Of a stretch of DNA of 64,000 bases, positions 16,820-25,360 are shown one piece after another (position 1 is the stretch's first letter; each line of letters starts with the position of its first letter). The DNA comes from Nonomuraea turcica (lineage in GTDB: Bacteria; Actinomycetota; Actinomycetes; Streptosporangiales; Streptosporangiaceae). The position numbers were made by a program, and so were the translations under genes. The stretch covers positions 248,001-312,000 of the forward strand of contig NZ_JAUZQF010000015.1 of NCBI RefSeq assembly GCF_030718205.1, written 5' to 3'. The notes beneath the pieces were generated by a model. It worked only from the letters and a program-made list of their open reading frames with translations, was not told the origin of the DNA and did no database searches.

Positions 16820-17593
16820 TCAGACCTGGTTGGGGATCGCCCCGCCGTAGCGCCGGTCGCGCTTGGCGTAGATCTCGCACGCCTCCCACAGGTCCCTGCG
16901 GTCGAAGTCCGGCCACAGCCGGTCCAGGAACACCATCTCGGCGTAGGCCGACTGCCACAGCAGGAAGTTGGAGAAGCGCTGCTCCCCCGACGAGCGCACG
17001 AACAGATCCACCTCGGGGATCTCCGGCTCATCCAGGTAACGCGCGAACACCTTCTCGTTGACCTTGCCCGGCTTGACCCGCCCGGCCGCGATGTCCTGGG
17101 CCAGCTTGACCGCAGCGTCGACGATCTCGGCCTGCCCGCCGTAGTTGACGCAGAACTGCAACGTCAGCTTGCGGTTGGAGACGGTCATCTCCTCAGCGGT
17201 CTGCAGCTCGGAGATCACGCTCTTCCACAGCCGGCCCGGCCGGCCCGCCCAGCGCACGCGCACTCCCATGGCGTTGAGCTCGTCGCGCCGCCGCCTGATC
17301 ACGTCCCGGTTGAAGCCCATGAGGAATCGCACCTCGTCGGGCGAGCGCTTCCAGTTTTCCGTCGAGAACGCGTAGGCGCTCAAATAGGGGATGCCCAGCT
17401 CCAGCGCCCCCTCGATGACGTCGAACAGCGAGGACTCGCCTGCCTTGTGCCCCTCGGTGCGCGGCAGGCCGCGCGCCTTGGCCCAGCGGCCGTTGCCGTC
17501 CATGACGATGGCCACGTGCCGGGGCACCAACTCACGCGGGATCGGCGGCGGCGTCGCGCCGGACGGATGCGGGGTCGGAGGTCTGACGTTCAC
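16820..17593 (-). CDS. uppS: Isoprenyl (cis-prenyl) diphosphate synthase, UppS family
   Basis: This 257-residue cis-prenyltransferase extends allylic diphosphates with IPP to make the polyprenyl carrier for cell-wall synthesis. HVAIVMDGNGRWAKARGLPRTEGH holds the catalytic Asp and diphosphate-binding Arg residues. LTLQFCVNYGGQAEIVDA and EVDLFVRSSGEQRFSNFLLWQSAYAE are further family motifs. The GTG start at 17593 lies in a GTGA overlap with recO and has AAGGGAG upstream. The gene abuts the hydrolase stop convergently. Chain length (C50 or C55) cannot be read. Confidence 0.92.
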   Translation of the reverse strand: MNVRPPTPHPSGATPPPIPRELVPRHVAIVMDGNGRWAKARGLPRTEGHKAGESSLFDVIEGALELGIPYLSAYAFSTENWKRSPDEVRFLMGFNRDVIRRRRDELNAMGVRVRWAGRPGRLWKSVISELQTAEEMTVSNRKLTLQFCVNYGGQAEIVDAAVKLAQDIAAGRVKPGKVNEKVFARYLDEPEIPEVDLFVRSSGEQRFSNFLLWQSAYAEMVFLDRLWPDFDRRDLWEACEIYAKRDRRYGGAIPNQV

Positions 17594-18324
17594 GCATGCT
17601 CCCTTTCGACATGTCGAAGAGAGCGTATTCCGTGTTCGAGGTGCCACTGCAGATAAGCGGCGACCAGCCCGCTGCACTCGTTGCGATGGCGGGAGTCCGA
17701 GGCGTCGGCGGTGGCCCAGTCTCCGCGCAGCAGCGCCGTCATGAGCCCGATCGTCTCCCCCGCGGGCACCGCCGATCCGGCCGGCTTACACGCCCCGCAC
17801 ACCACGCCGCCCGCGACGATGGCGAACGCCCTGGTCGCCGGCGCCTGGCACTTGGCGCACGCCTCCAGCGCCGGCGCGTAGCCGGCCACGGCCAGCGAGC
17901 GCAGGAAGTAGGCGTCCAGCACCAGCCTGGGCTCGTGCACCCGGTCGGCGAGCGTGCGCAGCCCTCCCACCAGCAGCAGGAACTGCCGCAGCGCCGGCTC
18001 CTTCTCGCCGTGCGTCAGCCGGTCGGCCGTCTCCAGCATCGCCGTGCCGGCGGTGTAGCGGGGGTAGTCGGCGGCCAGCACCTCACCGTAAGGCCTGATC
18101 GTCTCCGCCTGCGTGACGACGTCGAGCGTGCGGCCGACGTGAAACTGCAGGTCGACATGGGTGAACGGCTCCAGCCTCGCCCCGAAGCGCGACGTGGTCC
18201 TGCGCACGCCCTTCGCCACCGCCCGGATCTTGCCGGTGCGCTTGGCCAGGACGGTGACGATGCGGTCGGCCTCGCCGAGCTTCTGCGTACGCAGAACTAC
18301 GCCTTCGTCACGGTAGAGACTCAC
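17590..18324 (-). CDS. recO: DNA repair protein RecO
   Basis: This 244-residue RecO helps load RecA in RecFOR recombinational repair. An N-terminal OB fold (YRDEGVVLRTQKLGEADRIVTVLAKRTGKIRAVAKG) is followed by a helical domain and a zinc-finger-like CxxC pair (CAKCQAPAT, then VVCGACK). The start is GTG 18324. It is coupled to uppS, a recO-uppS order usual in actinobacteria. Confidence 0.92.
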   Translation of the reverse strand: MSLYRDEGVVLRTQKLGEADRIVTVLAKRTGKIRAVAKGVRRTTSRFGARLEPFTHVDLQFHVGRTLDVVTQAETIRPYGEVLAADYPRYTAGTAMLETADRLTHGEKEPALRQFLLLVGGLRTLADRVHEPRLVLDAYFLRSLAVAGYAPALEACAKCQAPATRAFAIVAGGVVCGACKPAGSAVPAGETIGLMTALLRGDWATADASDSRHRNECSGLVAAYLQWHLEHGIRSLRHVEREHA

Positions 18325-18429
18325 TCGGACATCTTACGGCTGGATCGGGGAGGAGTTACGGGCATGCTCTGATGACGCGACTTTACGTGACCCTCACTAG
18401 ACTTTGACCTCTGTCCGCGCTCTACCCGT
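18325..18429. other. Spacer between recO and the IscB element
   Basis: This holds the recO promoter region. I saw no gene and no clear transposon end; the left edge of the IscB element is not resolved. Confidence 0.4.
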
Positions 18430-18796
18430 TGTTCAGCCCCCAGCCATCGTCTCGAAAGGGAGTCGTCACTCGCTCCTCGGCTTGAAAACCAGGGCTTGCC
18501 CCGCTAGACGGGGTGAGCCGGAGTGACCAGACCCAGCCATCACGCACAAGGAGGTGACCTTGATGGCTACGTTTCACGTAGGACAGCAGACCCACTCCAC
18601 CGTGCTTCCTCAGCGGTGGACCCTGGAATCCGCGTCAGCAGACACTCCCGGAGCAGGAACGAAACGGGACGCGGACACCCGCCACGCGCGGGTACCCGGC
18701 GTGGAACATGGTCGAGGGGAGACTCACGCCGCCTCACCTGGCGGCGAGGGCGTCACCCGCGCAAGCGGAGCACACGGCCGTGAGACCGTACCCCAC
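18430..18796 (+). ncRNA. Putative omega RNA (guide plus scaffold) of the IscB element
   Basis: The 370 bases before the IscB start are rich in secondary structure. GTCACTC (18465-18471) pairs with GAGTGAC (18521-18527), CGGCT (18478-18482) with AGCCG (18516-18520), and inside them CCCCG/CGGGG (18499-18513) forms a loop. Further hairpins lie near 18690-18712 (CCACGC/GCGTGG) and 18728-18745 (GCCGCC/GGCGGC). Known IscB genes have their omega RNA directly upstream, with the guide at the 5' end. The same bases can be read as an open frame joined to IscB, but that frame has no conserved residues. The 5' end and guide are inferred. Confidence 0.6.
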
Positions 18797-20104
18797 GTGT
18801 TCGTCTTGGCCTCCGACGGCACACCGCTGGACCCCTGCCACCCCGCCCGCGCCCGCAAGCTCCTGGCATCGGGGCGTGCGGTGGTGGTCCGCCACACCCC
18901 TTTCGCCATCCGCCTGAAAGACCGCACCGCCGGCCAATCCGAGACCCAGGGCGTGGAGGTCGCCCTGGACCCCGGCAGCAAGCACACCGGCATCAGCGTC
19001 TTTCGCGCCCACGACGGCACCCGGCATGGGCGGTACAGCATCCAGATCGATCATCGCGGCGGCAAGATCCGCGACAAGCTCACGGCCCGGGCTTCCTACC
19101 GGCGGAGCAGGAGGTCGCGTAACCTGCGCTACCGCGCTCCCAGGTTCGCCAACCGCAGGCGCCCGGACGGCTGGCTCGCCCCGAGCCTTCGGCATCGCGT
19201 GGATGCCACGATGAGCTGGGTGCAGCGGCTGTGCCGCCTGGCCCCGGTACGGGCGATCCATATGGAGGTCGTGCGGTTCGACACCCACGCCCTGGCCGCG
19301 GGCAAGCCGCTGGAAGGCGTGGAGTACCAGCACGGCACCCTGCATGGTTATGAAGTCCGCGAGTACCTGCTGGCCAAATGGGGGCGGGCATGCGCGTACT
19401 GCGCGGCGAGCGGCATCCCGTTGAACATCGACCACATCCAGCCCCGCTCCAGGGGCGGCTCGGACCGGATCAGCAACCTGTGCCTGGCATGCGTGCCCTG
19501 CAACCAAGCCAAGAACAGCATGCCGGTCACCGAGTTCCTGGCAGGCCGCCCAGAGGTTCTCTCCCGGGTGCTCGCGCACGCCAAAGCGCCGCTGCGGGAC
19601 GCCGCCGGCGACAATGCCACCCGCTGGGCACTCTACGCGGCGTTGACGACGACCGGCCTGCCCGTGCGCTGCGGCAGCGGCGGCCGCACGAAGTGGAACC
19701 GGCACCGCACCGGCGTACCCAAATCCCATGCCCTGGACGCGTTACACGTGGGCGACCTCGGCTATGTGGCCTCCTGGCCGAGCCAAATCACGGTGATTGC
19801 CGCCACCGGCAGAGGCGCGTATTGCCGGACCCGCAGCGACGCCTTCGGATTCCCCCGACTGCGCCTGCCCCGCACCAAGCAGATCCACGGGTACCAGACC
19901 GGGGACCTCGTACGCGCGTTGGTGCCGAAAGGCAAGCATGCCGGGTCCCACACCGGCAGGGTTGCCGTCCGCATATCCGGTAGCCACACCGTGCAGACCC
20001 CCACCGGCCCTGTGAAAACCTCACACAAGCATCTCCGCCTCCTCCAGCGAGCCGACGGCTACGCCTACACGACTAAGAAGGAAGAACACCAGTGCACGCC
20101 CTGA
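18797..20104 (+). CDS. iscB: IscB RNA-guided nuclease (HNH plus RuvC)
   Basis: IscB is the ancestor-type relative of Cas9 that cuts DNA using an omega RNA. From GTG 18797 the protein has 435 residues. A PLMP-like N-terminus (FVLASDGTPLDPCHPARARKLLASGRA) precedes RuvC-I VALDPGSKHTG (Asp58). An Arg-rich bridge helix (YRRSRRSRNLRYR) follows, then RuvC-II IHMEVVRF (Glu about 156) and an HNH insert (CAYC, NIDHIQPRSRGGSDRISNL, CVPCNQAKN, residues about 195-240). RuvC-III is KSHALDALH, and the C-terminal domain has GYQTGDLVRALVPKGKHAG. All catalytic residues are present, so it looks active. No tnpA is nearby. An ATG at 18563 with a good ribosome site is an alternative start. Confidence 0.9.
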   Translation: MFVLASDGTPLDPCHPARARKLLASGRAVVVRHTPFAIRLKDRTAGQSETQGVEVALDPGSKHTGISVFRAHDGTRHGRYSIQIDHRGGKIRDKLTARASYRRSRRSRNLRYRAPRFANRRRPDGWLAPSLRHRVDATMSWVQRLCRLAPVRAIHMEVVRFDTHALAAGKPLEGVEYQHGTLHGYEVREYLLAKWGRACAYCAASGIPLNIDHIQPRSRGGSDRISNLCLACVPCNQAKNSMPVTEFLAGRPEVLSRVLAHAKAPLRDAAGDNATRWALYAALTTTGLPVRCGSGGRTKWNRHRTGVPKSHALDALHVGDLGYVASWPSQITVIAATGRGAYCRTRSDAFGFPRLRLPRTKQIHGYQTGDLVRALVPKGKHAGSHTGRVAVRISGSHTVQTPTGPVKTSHKHLRLLQRADGYAYTTKKEEHQCTP

Positions 20105-20107
20105 CGA

Positions 20108-20153
20108 CGGTTCGCCCTGCGGCGAACCGCCCTTCCCTGTCCCGCTATGCGGG
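20108..20153 (+). repeat. Two hairpins at the right end of the IscB element
   Basis: CGGTTCGCC/GGCGAACCG (20108-20129) is a perfect 9-bp stem with a CTGC loop, and CCCGC/GCGGG (20141-20153) follows. They begin just after the iscB stop. They may be the subterminal hairpins of an IS200/IS605-like end, a terminator, or both. Confidence 0.55.
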
Positions 20154-20204
20154 AGTCTGTATCCTCTCCCGTCTGAAGGCCGGAGTATTCACGGAGAAAG
20201 TCGG

Positions 20205-21716
20205 ATGACCCGCGTGGTGCTGCTGGGCGGATCGCCCGGCCCCGACACCTCACCGACTGGCCTGCGGCTGCCCGCGCTGCCCGGCAATCCCACCGTCGGC
20301 GAACGGCTGCGCAGCCAACTCGCTTCCCTTGACCCGCGGCCCGCCACCATCGCGCCAGACGACGTGGCAGCCGCCCTTCTCGACTTGGCCGACGTCGCGG
20401 AATCAACGACGGAGAGCCTGCTCATCATCCCGGAAAACTCGGTCGTCCACGACGAGCTGATCTATCAGATCACCAAGACCAAGCGCGGTGCGCTGGCGCT
20501 CGTCGCGAAAGAGCCGCGTCCGGACATGGCGGACGAGGAGGCTCAGGAGGACAGCGTCCCGATCGACGAGGCAGATCCGGAGATCGGCCTCAGCCTGGTC
20601 GAGGGGCTGCCCGTGCGCTCTCGCGTCGGCAAATCGCGCGTGGTGTCCGTCGGCACCGCGGCCCACGCCGTGACCCGGCCCAACGCCGTGATGCTCGGCC
20701 CCGTGCACCTCAGCGCGCGCAACGCCCCCGTGCTCGCGCAGACCTGCCGGGAGCTGGCCGCCATGGCGCACACCTTCGGCCCGGACGACGACCTGGTGCA
20801 GCTCGTCGTGTTCGGCCTGGTGCGCAATGGCGTGTCCGTCGGCATCCGCGGCCGCCGCGACCTGTTCTACCGCCGGGTCACCACCCAGGAGGAGGCCAAC
20901 GAGGCCGGCGCCGAGATGGCCGGCATGGACGAGGACCGCGCCCGGCTCAACAACGCGGTCAAGGGCGCCGACGGCTTCTTCACTACGTACTTCGTCTCCA
21001 CCTACTCCCGCTTCATCGCCCGCTGGGCGGCCCGCCGCGGGCTGACGCCCAACCAGGTGACGCTGATCTCGATCGCGCTGGGCGTGGCCGCGGCCGCCTG
21101 CTTCGCCACCGGCGAGCGCCCGTGGATGGTGCTGGGCGGCGTGCTGATCTACTTCGCGTTCGTCTTCGACTGCGTCGACGGGCAGGTCGCCCGCTACGCC
21201 CGCAAGTTCGGCGTGCTGGGGGCGTGGCTGGACGCCACGTTCGACCGGTTCAAGGAATACGTGGTCTTCGCCGGCCTGGCCCTCGGCTACGTGATCGCCG
21301 GCAACAGCGACGACATCTGGATCCTGGCGCTGGCCGCGCTCGGTCTGCAGTCGGTGCGCCACCTGCTCGACTTCTCCTTCGGCATCTCCAACCGCCGCAA
21401 GCCGCCCGCGCAGCTGCCCACGCTGCCGCTGGACGCGCCGGACGACCGCGCACTGCGCAAGGCCCTCGTACGCCGCAAAGAGGAGCGCAGCCAGGGCCTG
21501 CGGGGCCTGCTCAAGATGTGGACCAAGGCGGGCAAGTTCCGTGCTGTCCACTGGGCGCGCAAGATGATCGTGTTCCCCATCGGCGAGCGGTTCGCGGCCA
21601 TCGCGATCACCGCCGCCCTCTTCGACGCCCGGATCACCTTCCTCACACTGGTGATCTGGGGCTCCCTCGCCGCCGCCTACACCCTCACCGGTCGCTTGAT
21701 GAGGTCCCTCGTATGA
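20205..21716 (+). CDS. CDP-alcohol phosphatidyltransferase family membrane protein
   Basis: This 503-residue protein joins an N-terminal cytoplasmic domain of about 250 residues, vaguely like a nucleotidyltransferase and unassigned, to a CDP-alcohol phosphatidyltransferase domain. The full motif D-x2-DG-x2-AR-x8-G-x3-D-x3-D is present from Asp322 to Asp347 (DCVDGQVARYARKFGVLGAW and on). Such enzymes transfer a phosphoalcohol from a CDP-linked donor at the membrane. Bifunctional inositol-phosphate transferases share this layout, but the substrate is not established. The stop overlaps the next gene. A 77-bp piece of this gene recurs at 24328-24404. Confidence 0.85.
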   Translation: MTRVVLLGGSPGPDTSPTGLRLPALPGNPTVGERLRSQLASLDPRPATIAPDDVAAALLDLADVAESTTESLLIIPENSVVHDELIYQITKTKRGALALVAKEPRPDMADEEAQEDSVPIDEADPEIGLSLVEGLPVRSRVGKSRVVSVGTAAHAVTRPNAVMLGPVHLSARNAPVLAQTCRELAAMAHTFGPDDDLVQLVVFGLVRNGVSVGIRGRRDLFYRRVTTQEEANEAGAEMAGMDEDRARLNNAVKGADGFFTTYFVSTYSRFIARWAARRGLTPNQVTLISIALGVAAAACFATGERPWMVLGGVLIYFAFVFDCVDGQVARYARKFGVLGAWLDATFDRFKEYVVFAGLALGYVIAGNSDDIWILALAALGLQSVRHLLDFSFGISNRRKPPAQLPTLPLDAPDDRALRKALVRRKEERSQGLRGLLKMWTKAGKFRAVHWARKMIVFPIGERFAAIAITAALFDARITFLTLVIWGSLAAAYTLTGRLMRSLV

Positions 21717-22432
21717 TCACCGCACCGCAGGCCATGGCCACCCCCACGCCGGACCCCGACGAGGAGCGCCGGCGCATCCAGACCGCCCGTCTGCTCGCGT
21801 ACCGCGACGACGGCCCCCTCACCCACCTGCTGGCGCCCCGGCTGGGCCGTGGCCTGCTGCCCGTGCCCGCCACGCTCGCCGCCCTCCTCGCCGTCACCGC
21901 CGTCGCGGTCACCGGGCTGCTCCAGCCCGGCCCGATCCTGCTCGTGCCCGTGGCGATCTGCTTGCTGCTCATCCTGCCCACGGCGCCGCGCAACCACCTG
22001 GGCCGCTTCGACTGGCTGACGCCGCCGCTGCTGCGCGCCACCGAGTTCCTCGCCATCATCGCCATCGGCCTGGCCGCCGACGCGCCGAAGTGGTTGTTGT
22101 TCGTGCTGGTGTACGTCGTGGGCTATCACACCTACGACACCGTTTACCGCACCCGGCAGAGCATCTGGCCGCCCGCGTGGGTGTTCCACGCAGGGCTCGG
22201 CTGGGAGGTGCGGCTGCTGATCATCGGTGTGGGCGCGGCGCTCGGCATCGTGACGCCCGTGCTGGCGGTGCTGACGGCGTACCTGTTCGTGTTGTTCGCG
22301 GTGGAGAGCGTGACGAGCTGGGTCCGCCTGGACAAGGCGTCCGCCCAGGCCGGCGCGGACGCCGAGCAGGACCTGGAGGCCTCCCCGGAGGACGCCCTGG
22401 AGCAGGCCACTGGCGAGGCCGAGAAGGGGTAA
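21713..22432 (+). CDS. DUF5941-like membrane protein
   Basis: This 239-residue protein has five or six hydrophobic segments between residues 50 and 190 and an acidic, Ala/Glu-rich tail. It resembles the DUF5941 proteins that follow CDP-alcohol phosphatidyltransferases in actinobacteria. Its ATG overlaps the upstream stop (ATGA), so the two probably work together on the same lipid or glycan. No catalytic motif was recognised. Confidence 0.7.
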   Translation: MITAPQAMATPTPDPDEERRRIQTARLLAYRDDGPLTHLLAPRLGRGLLPVPATLAALLAVTAVAVTGLLQPGPILLVPVAICLLLILPTAPRNHLGRFDWLTPPLLRATEFLAIIAIGLAADAPKWLLFVLVYVVGYHTYDTVYRTRQSIWPPAWVFHAGLGWEVRLLIIGVGAALGIVTPVLAVLTAYLFVLFAVESVTSWVRLDKASAQAGADAEQDLEASPEDALEQATGEAEKG

Positions 22433-22454
22433 CTTCCCTTTTTTATCTCGTTTT

Positions 22455-22487
22455 GTGCGGCGCCGCTGATCTCTAGCGGCGCCGCAC
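22455..22487. terminator. Bidirectional terminator
   Basis: A perfect 13-bp stem, GTGCGGCGCCGCT with its complement, encloses a 7-base loop. TTTT follows on the plus strand and A-rich sequence precedes it, serving both converging genes (DUF5941-like and MFS). Confidence 0.92.
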
Positions 22488-22490
22488 TTT

Positions 22491-23768
22491 TCATTCTCCC
22501 TCGCTTTGGGACGTCGCGACGGGGAGCGCGGGTTCGGCCTCCTCGGCGGCGCGCCTCCTGCGCGAACGCGCCATCGGGACGATCGCGGCCAGGTTGGCGG
22601 CGGCGACGAGCACGCCGCCCGTCAGCGCCAGCGCCGTCACCCCGGTGAGGCCGGCCAGCGGCGCCGCCACCGCCAGCCCGAACGGCCTGGACGCGAACGA
22701 GATGAGCTGGTCGAACGACCGCACCCGCCCCAACGCCGCTTCCGGAATCTCATCGGCCACGACGGTCTCCCACAGCGGGCTGAGCAGCCCCAGCCCGAAC
22801 ATCCCCACGAAGTAGGCTCCCGCCATCACCGGCGCGGGCGCTGTCACGGCAAGGGCCACCATGGGCAGCAGGTAACACGCGGCACCGAGCTGCACCACGG
22901 CCAGCGGCCTCCGGATGGGCAGCCGAGGAGCCGCGAACACGCCCAGGACCAGACCAACCATGCCGCTCTGCACGATCACCATCCAGCTCGCCTCGCCGCC
23001 CAACTCCTGCACGGCGGCCACCGGGCCGAGCGTGAGGAACAACCCGGCCATGAAGTGCCACACGCCGTGTCCCAGCACGCACGCCATGAACCACGGACGC
23101 TCCCTGATCTCCCGCCATCCCTCGACCAGATCCCTGCCGAACGAGGAGGCCGCACCTCGCCCGACAAGTCGCCTCGCGGACGCGGCGGACGTCTGACGTG
23201 GGCCAGACGTACGAGCGCCTGGGGAAGCCGTATGGATACCGCCAAGCGTCAGCGCCGAGCAGGCGAACAGCGCCGCCGTGAGCGCGGCCGCCCAGCCCGG
23301 ACCGGCGGCCAGCGTGATAGCGCCCGCCAGCGCCGGAGCCACCACCGCGGACAGGCTCGTCGCCACGCCGATCCGCGCGTTCATCCGCAACCGGTCCGGC
23401 CCGGGCACCACCGCGACCACCAGCCTCGGCACGGCCGGGCTGCCGAACGCGATGGCCGCTCCCGCCACCGCCGACAACAGCGCCAGGTCAAGGAGACGGT
23501 TCACTCCGAGCAACAGCTCGACGGCTATGGCCGCTTGCGACAGGCATCGGGTCAGGTCGGCGAACAACGCGACCCGTTGGGGCCGGATCCGGTCGGCCAG
23601 CACCCCACCCACGGGGAGCAACAGCAGCAGCGGCACCATCTCGCTCGCCAGCACGGCGCCCAGCGCCGCGCCATCCCCGGTCGCCCGCAGCACTGCGAGG
23701 GTCAGGGTGGTGGGGATGAGAGCGGTGGCGAGCGCGGACAGGCATCGCCCGATCAGCAGTCGGTTCAT
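22491..23768 (-). CDS. MFS transporter
   Basis: This 425-residue major facilitator protein has about 12 hydrophobic segments, a loop 2-3 motif (GGVLADRIRPQRVALFADL) and an MFS_3-like arrangement as in multidrug or macrolide exporters. The start is ATG 23768 or the adjacent GTG 23771. It is divergent from a MarR regulator gene, so drug efflux under MarR control is likely; the substrate is unknown. Confidence 0.85.
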   Translation of the reverse strand: MNRLLIGRCLSALATALIPTTLTLAVLRATGDGAALGAVLASEMVPLLLLLPVGGVLADRIRPQRVALFADLTRCLSQAAIAVELLLGVNRLLDLALLSAVAGAAIAFGSPAVPRLVVAVVPGPDRLRMNARIGVATSLSAVVAPALAGAITLAAGPGWAAALTAALFACSALTLGGIHTASPGARTSGPRQTSAASARRLVGRGAASSFGRDLVEGWREIRERPWFMACVLGHGVWHFMAGLFLTLGPVAAVQELGGEASWMVIVQSGMVGLVLGVFAAPRLPIRRPLAVVQLGAACYLLPMVALAVTAPAPVMAGAYFVGMFGLGLLSPLWETVVADEIPEAALGRVRSFDQLISFASRPFGLAVAAPLAGLTGVTALALTGGVLVAAANLAAIVPMARSRRRRAAEEAEPALPVATSQSEGE

Positions 23769-23774
23769 CACGAC

Positions 23775-23815
23775 AAAGCACGATATTTCGCTACCGAATG
23801 TTTCGTCAACAAAAT
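23775..23815. promoter_or_regulatory. Divergent MFS/marR promoter with inverted repeats
   Basis: The AT-rich gap holds TTTCGCTACCGAA and, overlapping it, CGAATGTTTCG, both imperfect to perfect inverted repeats. This is a good place for the MarR protein to bind and control both genes. Confidence 0.5.
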
Positions 23816-23827
23816 ACTTGCTGCCGT

Positions 23828-24325
23828 ATGATCCGTCGCATGAAGGACTCGGTCGACCGTCACCTGGCCCGCTGGCGCGGCAAGGCGCCCTTCGACGAGC
23901 AGGTGGAGGCGATCGTGACGCGGATGCAGGTCCTCGTTAAGCACCTGGCCCACACCAAGGAGGCGGCGCTGAGTGACGTGGGCATGCAGGACTTCGAGTT
24001 CGAGACGTTGCACCGGCTGATAGCGCGCGGCGGCTCGGCCACCCCGTCCGAGCTCGCCACGGACCTCCTGCTGTCCCCGGCCGGGATGACCGGCCGGCTC
24101 GACACGCTGGAGCGAGCCGACCTGGTACGGCGGGTGCGCAGCACGGAAGATCGCCGGCGGGTGGACGTCGAGCTCACTCCCAAGGGCCATGACCTGTGGA
24201 TGGACGCGATGACGATCCGGGCGGAGGTGGAGGCCAACATGGTGAACGCCCTCACCCCGGCCGATCAGGTCGTCCTGAACGACCTGCTCAAGAGACTCCT
24301 CGTCAAGACAGAAGCCACCCACTGA
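23828..24325 (+). CDS. MarR-family transcriptional regulator
   Basis: This roughly 165-residue winged-helix regulator has FETLHRLIARGGSATPSELATDLLLSPAGMTGRLDTLERADLVRRVRSTEDRRRVDVELTP, with the DRR wing typical of MarR; the longer match is at residues about 56-115. ATG 23828 or ATG 23840 may be the start. It is divergent from the MFS exporter it probably represses. Confidence 0.88.
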   Translation: MIRRMKDSVDRHLARWRGKAPFDEQVEAIVTRMQVLVKHLAHTKEAALSDVGMQDFEFETLHRLIARGGSATPSELATDLLLSPAGMTGRLDTLERADLVRRVRSTEDRRRVDVELTPKGHDLWMDAMTIRAEVEANMVNALTPADQVVLNDLLKRLLVKTEATH

Positions 24326-24327
24326 CC

Positions 24328-24404
24328 CCACCGGCGACCGCCCGTGGATGGTGCTGGGCGGCGTACTGATCTACTTCGCGTTCGTCTTCGACTGTGTCGA
24401 CGGG
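24328..24404 (+). repeat. 77-bp displaced copy of the CDP-alcohol phosphatidyltransferase gene
   Basis: These bases match 21106-21182 at 74 of 77 positions and would encode the active-site lead-in (PWMVLGGVLIYFAFVFDCVDG). They begin 3 bases after the marR stop and end abruptly on both sides. No reading frame joins them to a gene, so this is a noncoding gene fragment. Confidence 0.9.
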
Positions 24405-24504
24405 AGCTCGTCGTGGTGGCCGCCGCCCTGAGAAGTGAGCGCATAGTCTGGGGTTCAGGCAGACCCGGGCCGGGTTCCGGTCCGGCCCGAGCCAGGAGAC
24501 GCGG

Positions 24505-25350
24505 ATGGCGTTCTTGTCGCGGCTGTTCAAGCGGGGCGATCCGCTGGCCGAGCGCGAGGAGGCGCGCCGGCAGGGGATGCGGGACGCCCGCCGGCACCCC
24601 TTGGGCGAGTTCACGGATCCGGACTACCAGCCCGTGTACGTGACGGAGATCCGGGCCCGGGCCCGCGAGCAGATCACCGAGGTCGATCGGCGGTTAGCGG
24701 CCGCCCGTACGGCGTTGCTGGAGCGGGCGGTGGGGGCGCGGGAGGCGATCCTGCGGGAGCTGGGCAGGAGCGACACGCGGCCGGAGCCACGGCCCTCACA
24801 GGTGAACGGGCACGCCCCGGGTGATGAGGATGCGTTCATCTCGATCGCGGAGGCCAGGACGCGGCGGGCGGAGGCGCGGCGGCGGGCCGTGGTCGAGGAG
24901 GCCAACGCCAATGTGCAGCGGGCCAGGGCCCGGGTCGAGCAGCTCAGCCAGGAGTGGGAGAGCGCGCTGATCGAGCGTGAGCACGAGGTGGAGGCGGTGC
25001 AGGCCAGGGCCGAGCAGCTCATCGCCGCGTACAAGGGGGGCGTGCTGGAGGCCCATCCGCGCCGGGAGGAGATTCCGTCCCTGTGGAAGGGTGAGGTCAT
25101 CGCGATGGGGGCGGCCGGTGACACACCTGCGGCGGTCTCGGGGCGGGAGGAGATCGGGCGGATCCTGCGGGAGGTGGAGAGCCGGATCGAAGTGTGGCGG
25201 GCGGAGGTGATGCCGCGCGAGCTGACGACCGAGTCGCGCCGCCGGCTCGGCCCGGCGATCTCGGCCGACGACCACCCCACGGCCGAGCACACCGGGCACG
25301 ACCACCCCGCCCAGAACGATTCGGCCGGGCCGGACCAGGACGCTCGGTGA
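24505..25350 (+). CDS. Coiled-coil protein of unknown function
   Basis: This 281-residue soluble protein is dominated by charged helices. Long heptad-like stretches lie at about residues 45-80 and 115-170 (EARTRRAEARRRAVVEEANA and following). The acidic, His-containing tail reads DDHPTAEHTGHDHPA. No enzymatic motif was seen. The gene ends 10 bases before a lipoprotein gene and is probably co-transcribed with it. A second coiled-coil protein, this one with membrane segments, lies at 28686-29858, and the three may belong to one envelope function. Confidence 0.65.
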   Translation: MAFLSRLFKRGDPLAEREEARRQGMRDARRHPLGEFTDPDYQPVYVTEIRARAREQITEVDRRLAAARTALLERAVGAREAILRELGRSDTRPEPRPSQVNGHAPGDEDAFISIAEARTRRAEARRRAVVEEANANVQRARARVEQLSQEWESALIEREHEVEAVQARAEQLIAAYKGGVLEAHPRREEIPSLWKGEVIAMGAAGDTPAAVSGREEIGRILREVESRIEVWRAEVMPRELTTESRRRLGPAISADDHPTAEHTGHDHPAQNDSAGPDQDAR

Positions 25351-25360
25351 GGATCGCGGC

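Noticed and set aside
18325..18470. tRNA or CRISPR repeat near the IscB element
   Set aside because: No cloverleaf and no repeated spacer pattern; the hairpins fit an omega RNA better.
24344..24643. 99-codon frame running through the displaced 77-bp copy
   Set aside because: It is not in the frame of the phosphatidyltransferase segment and overlaps the start of the coiled-coil gene, so it is not a real gene.
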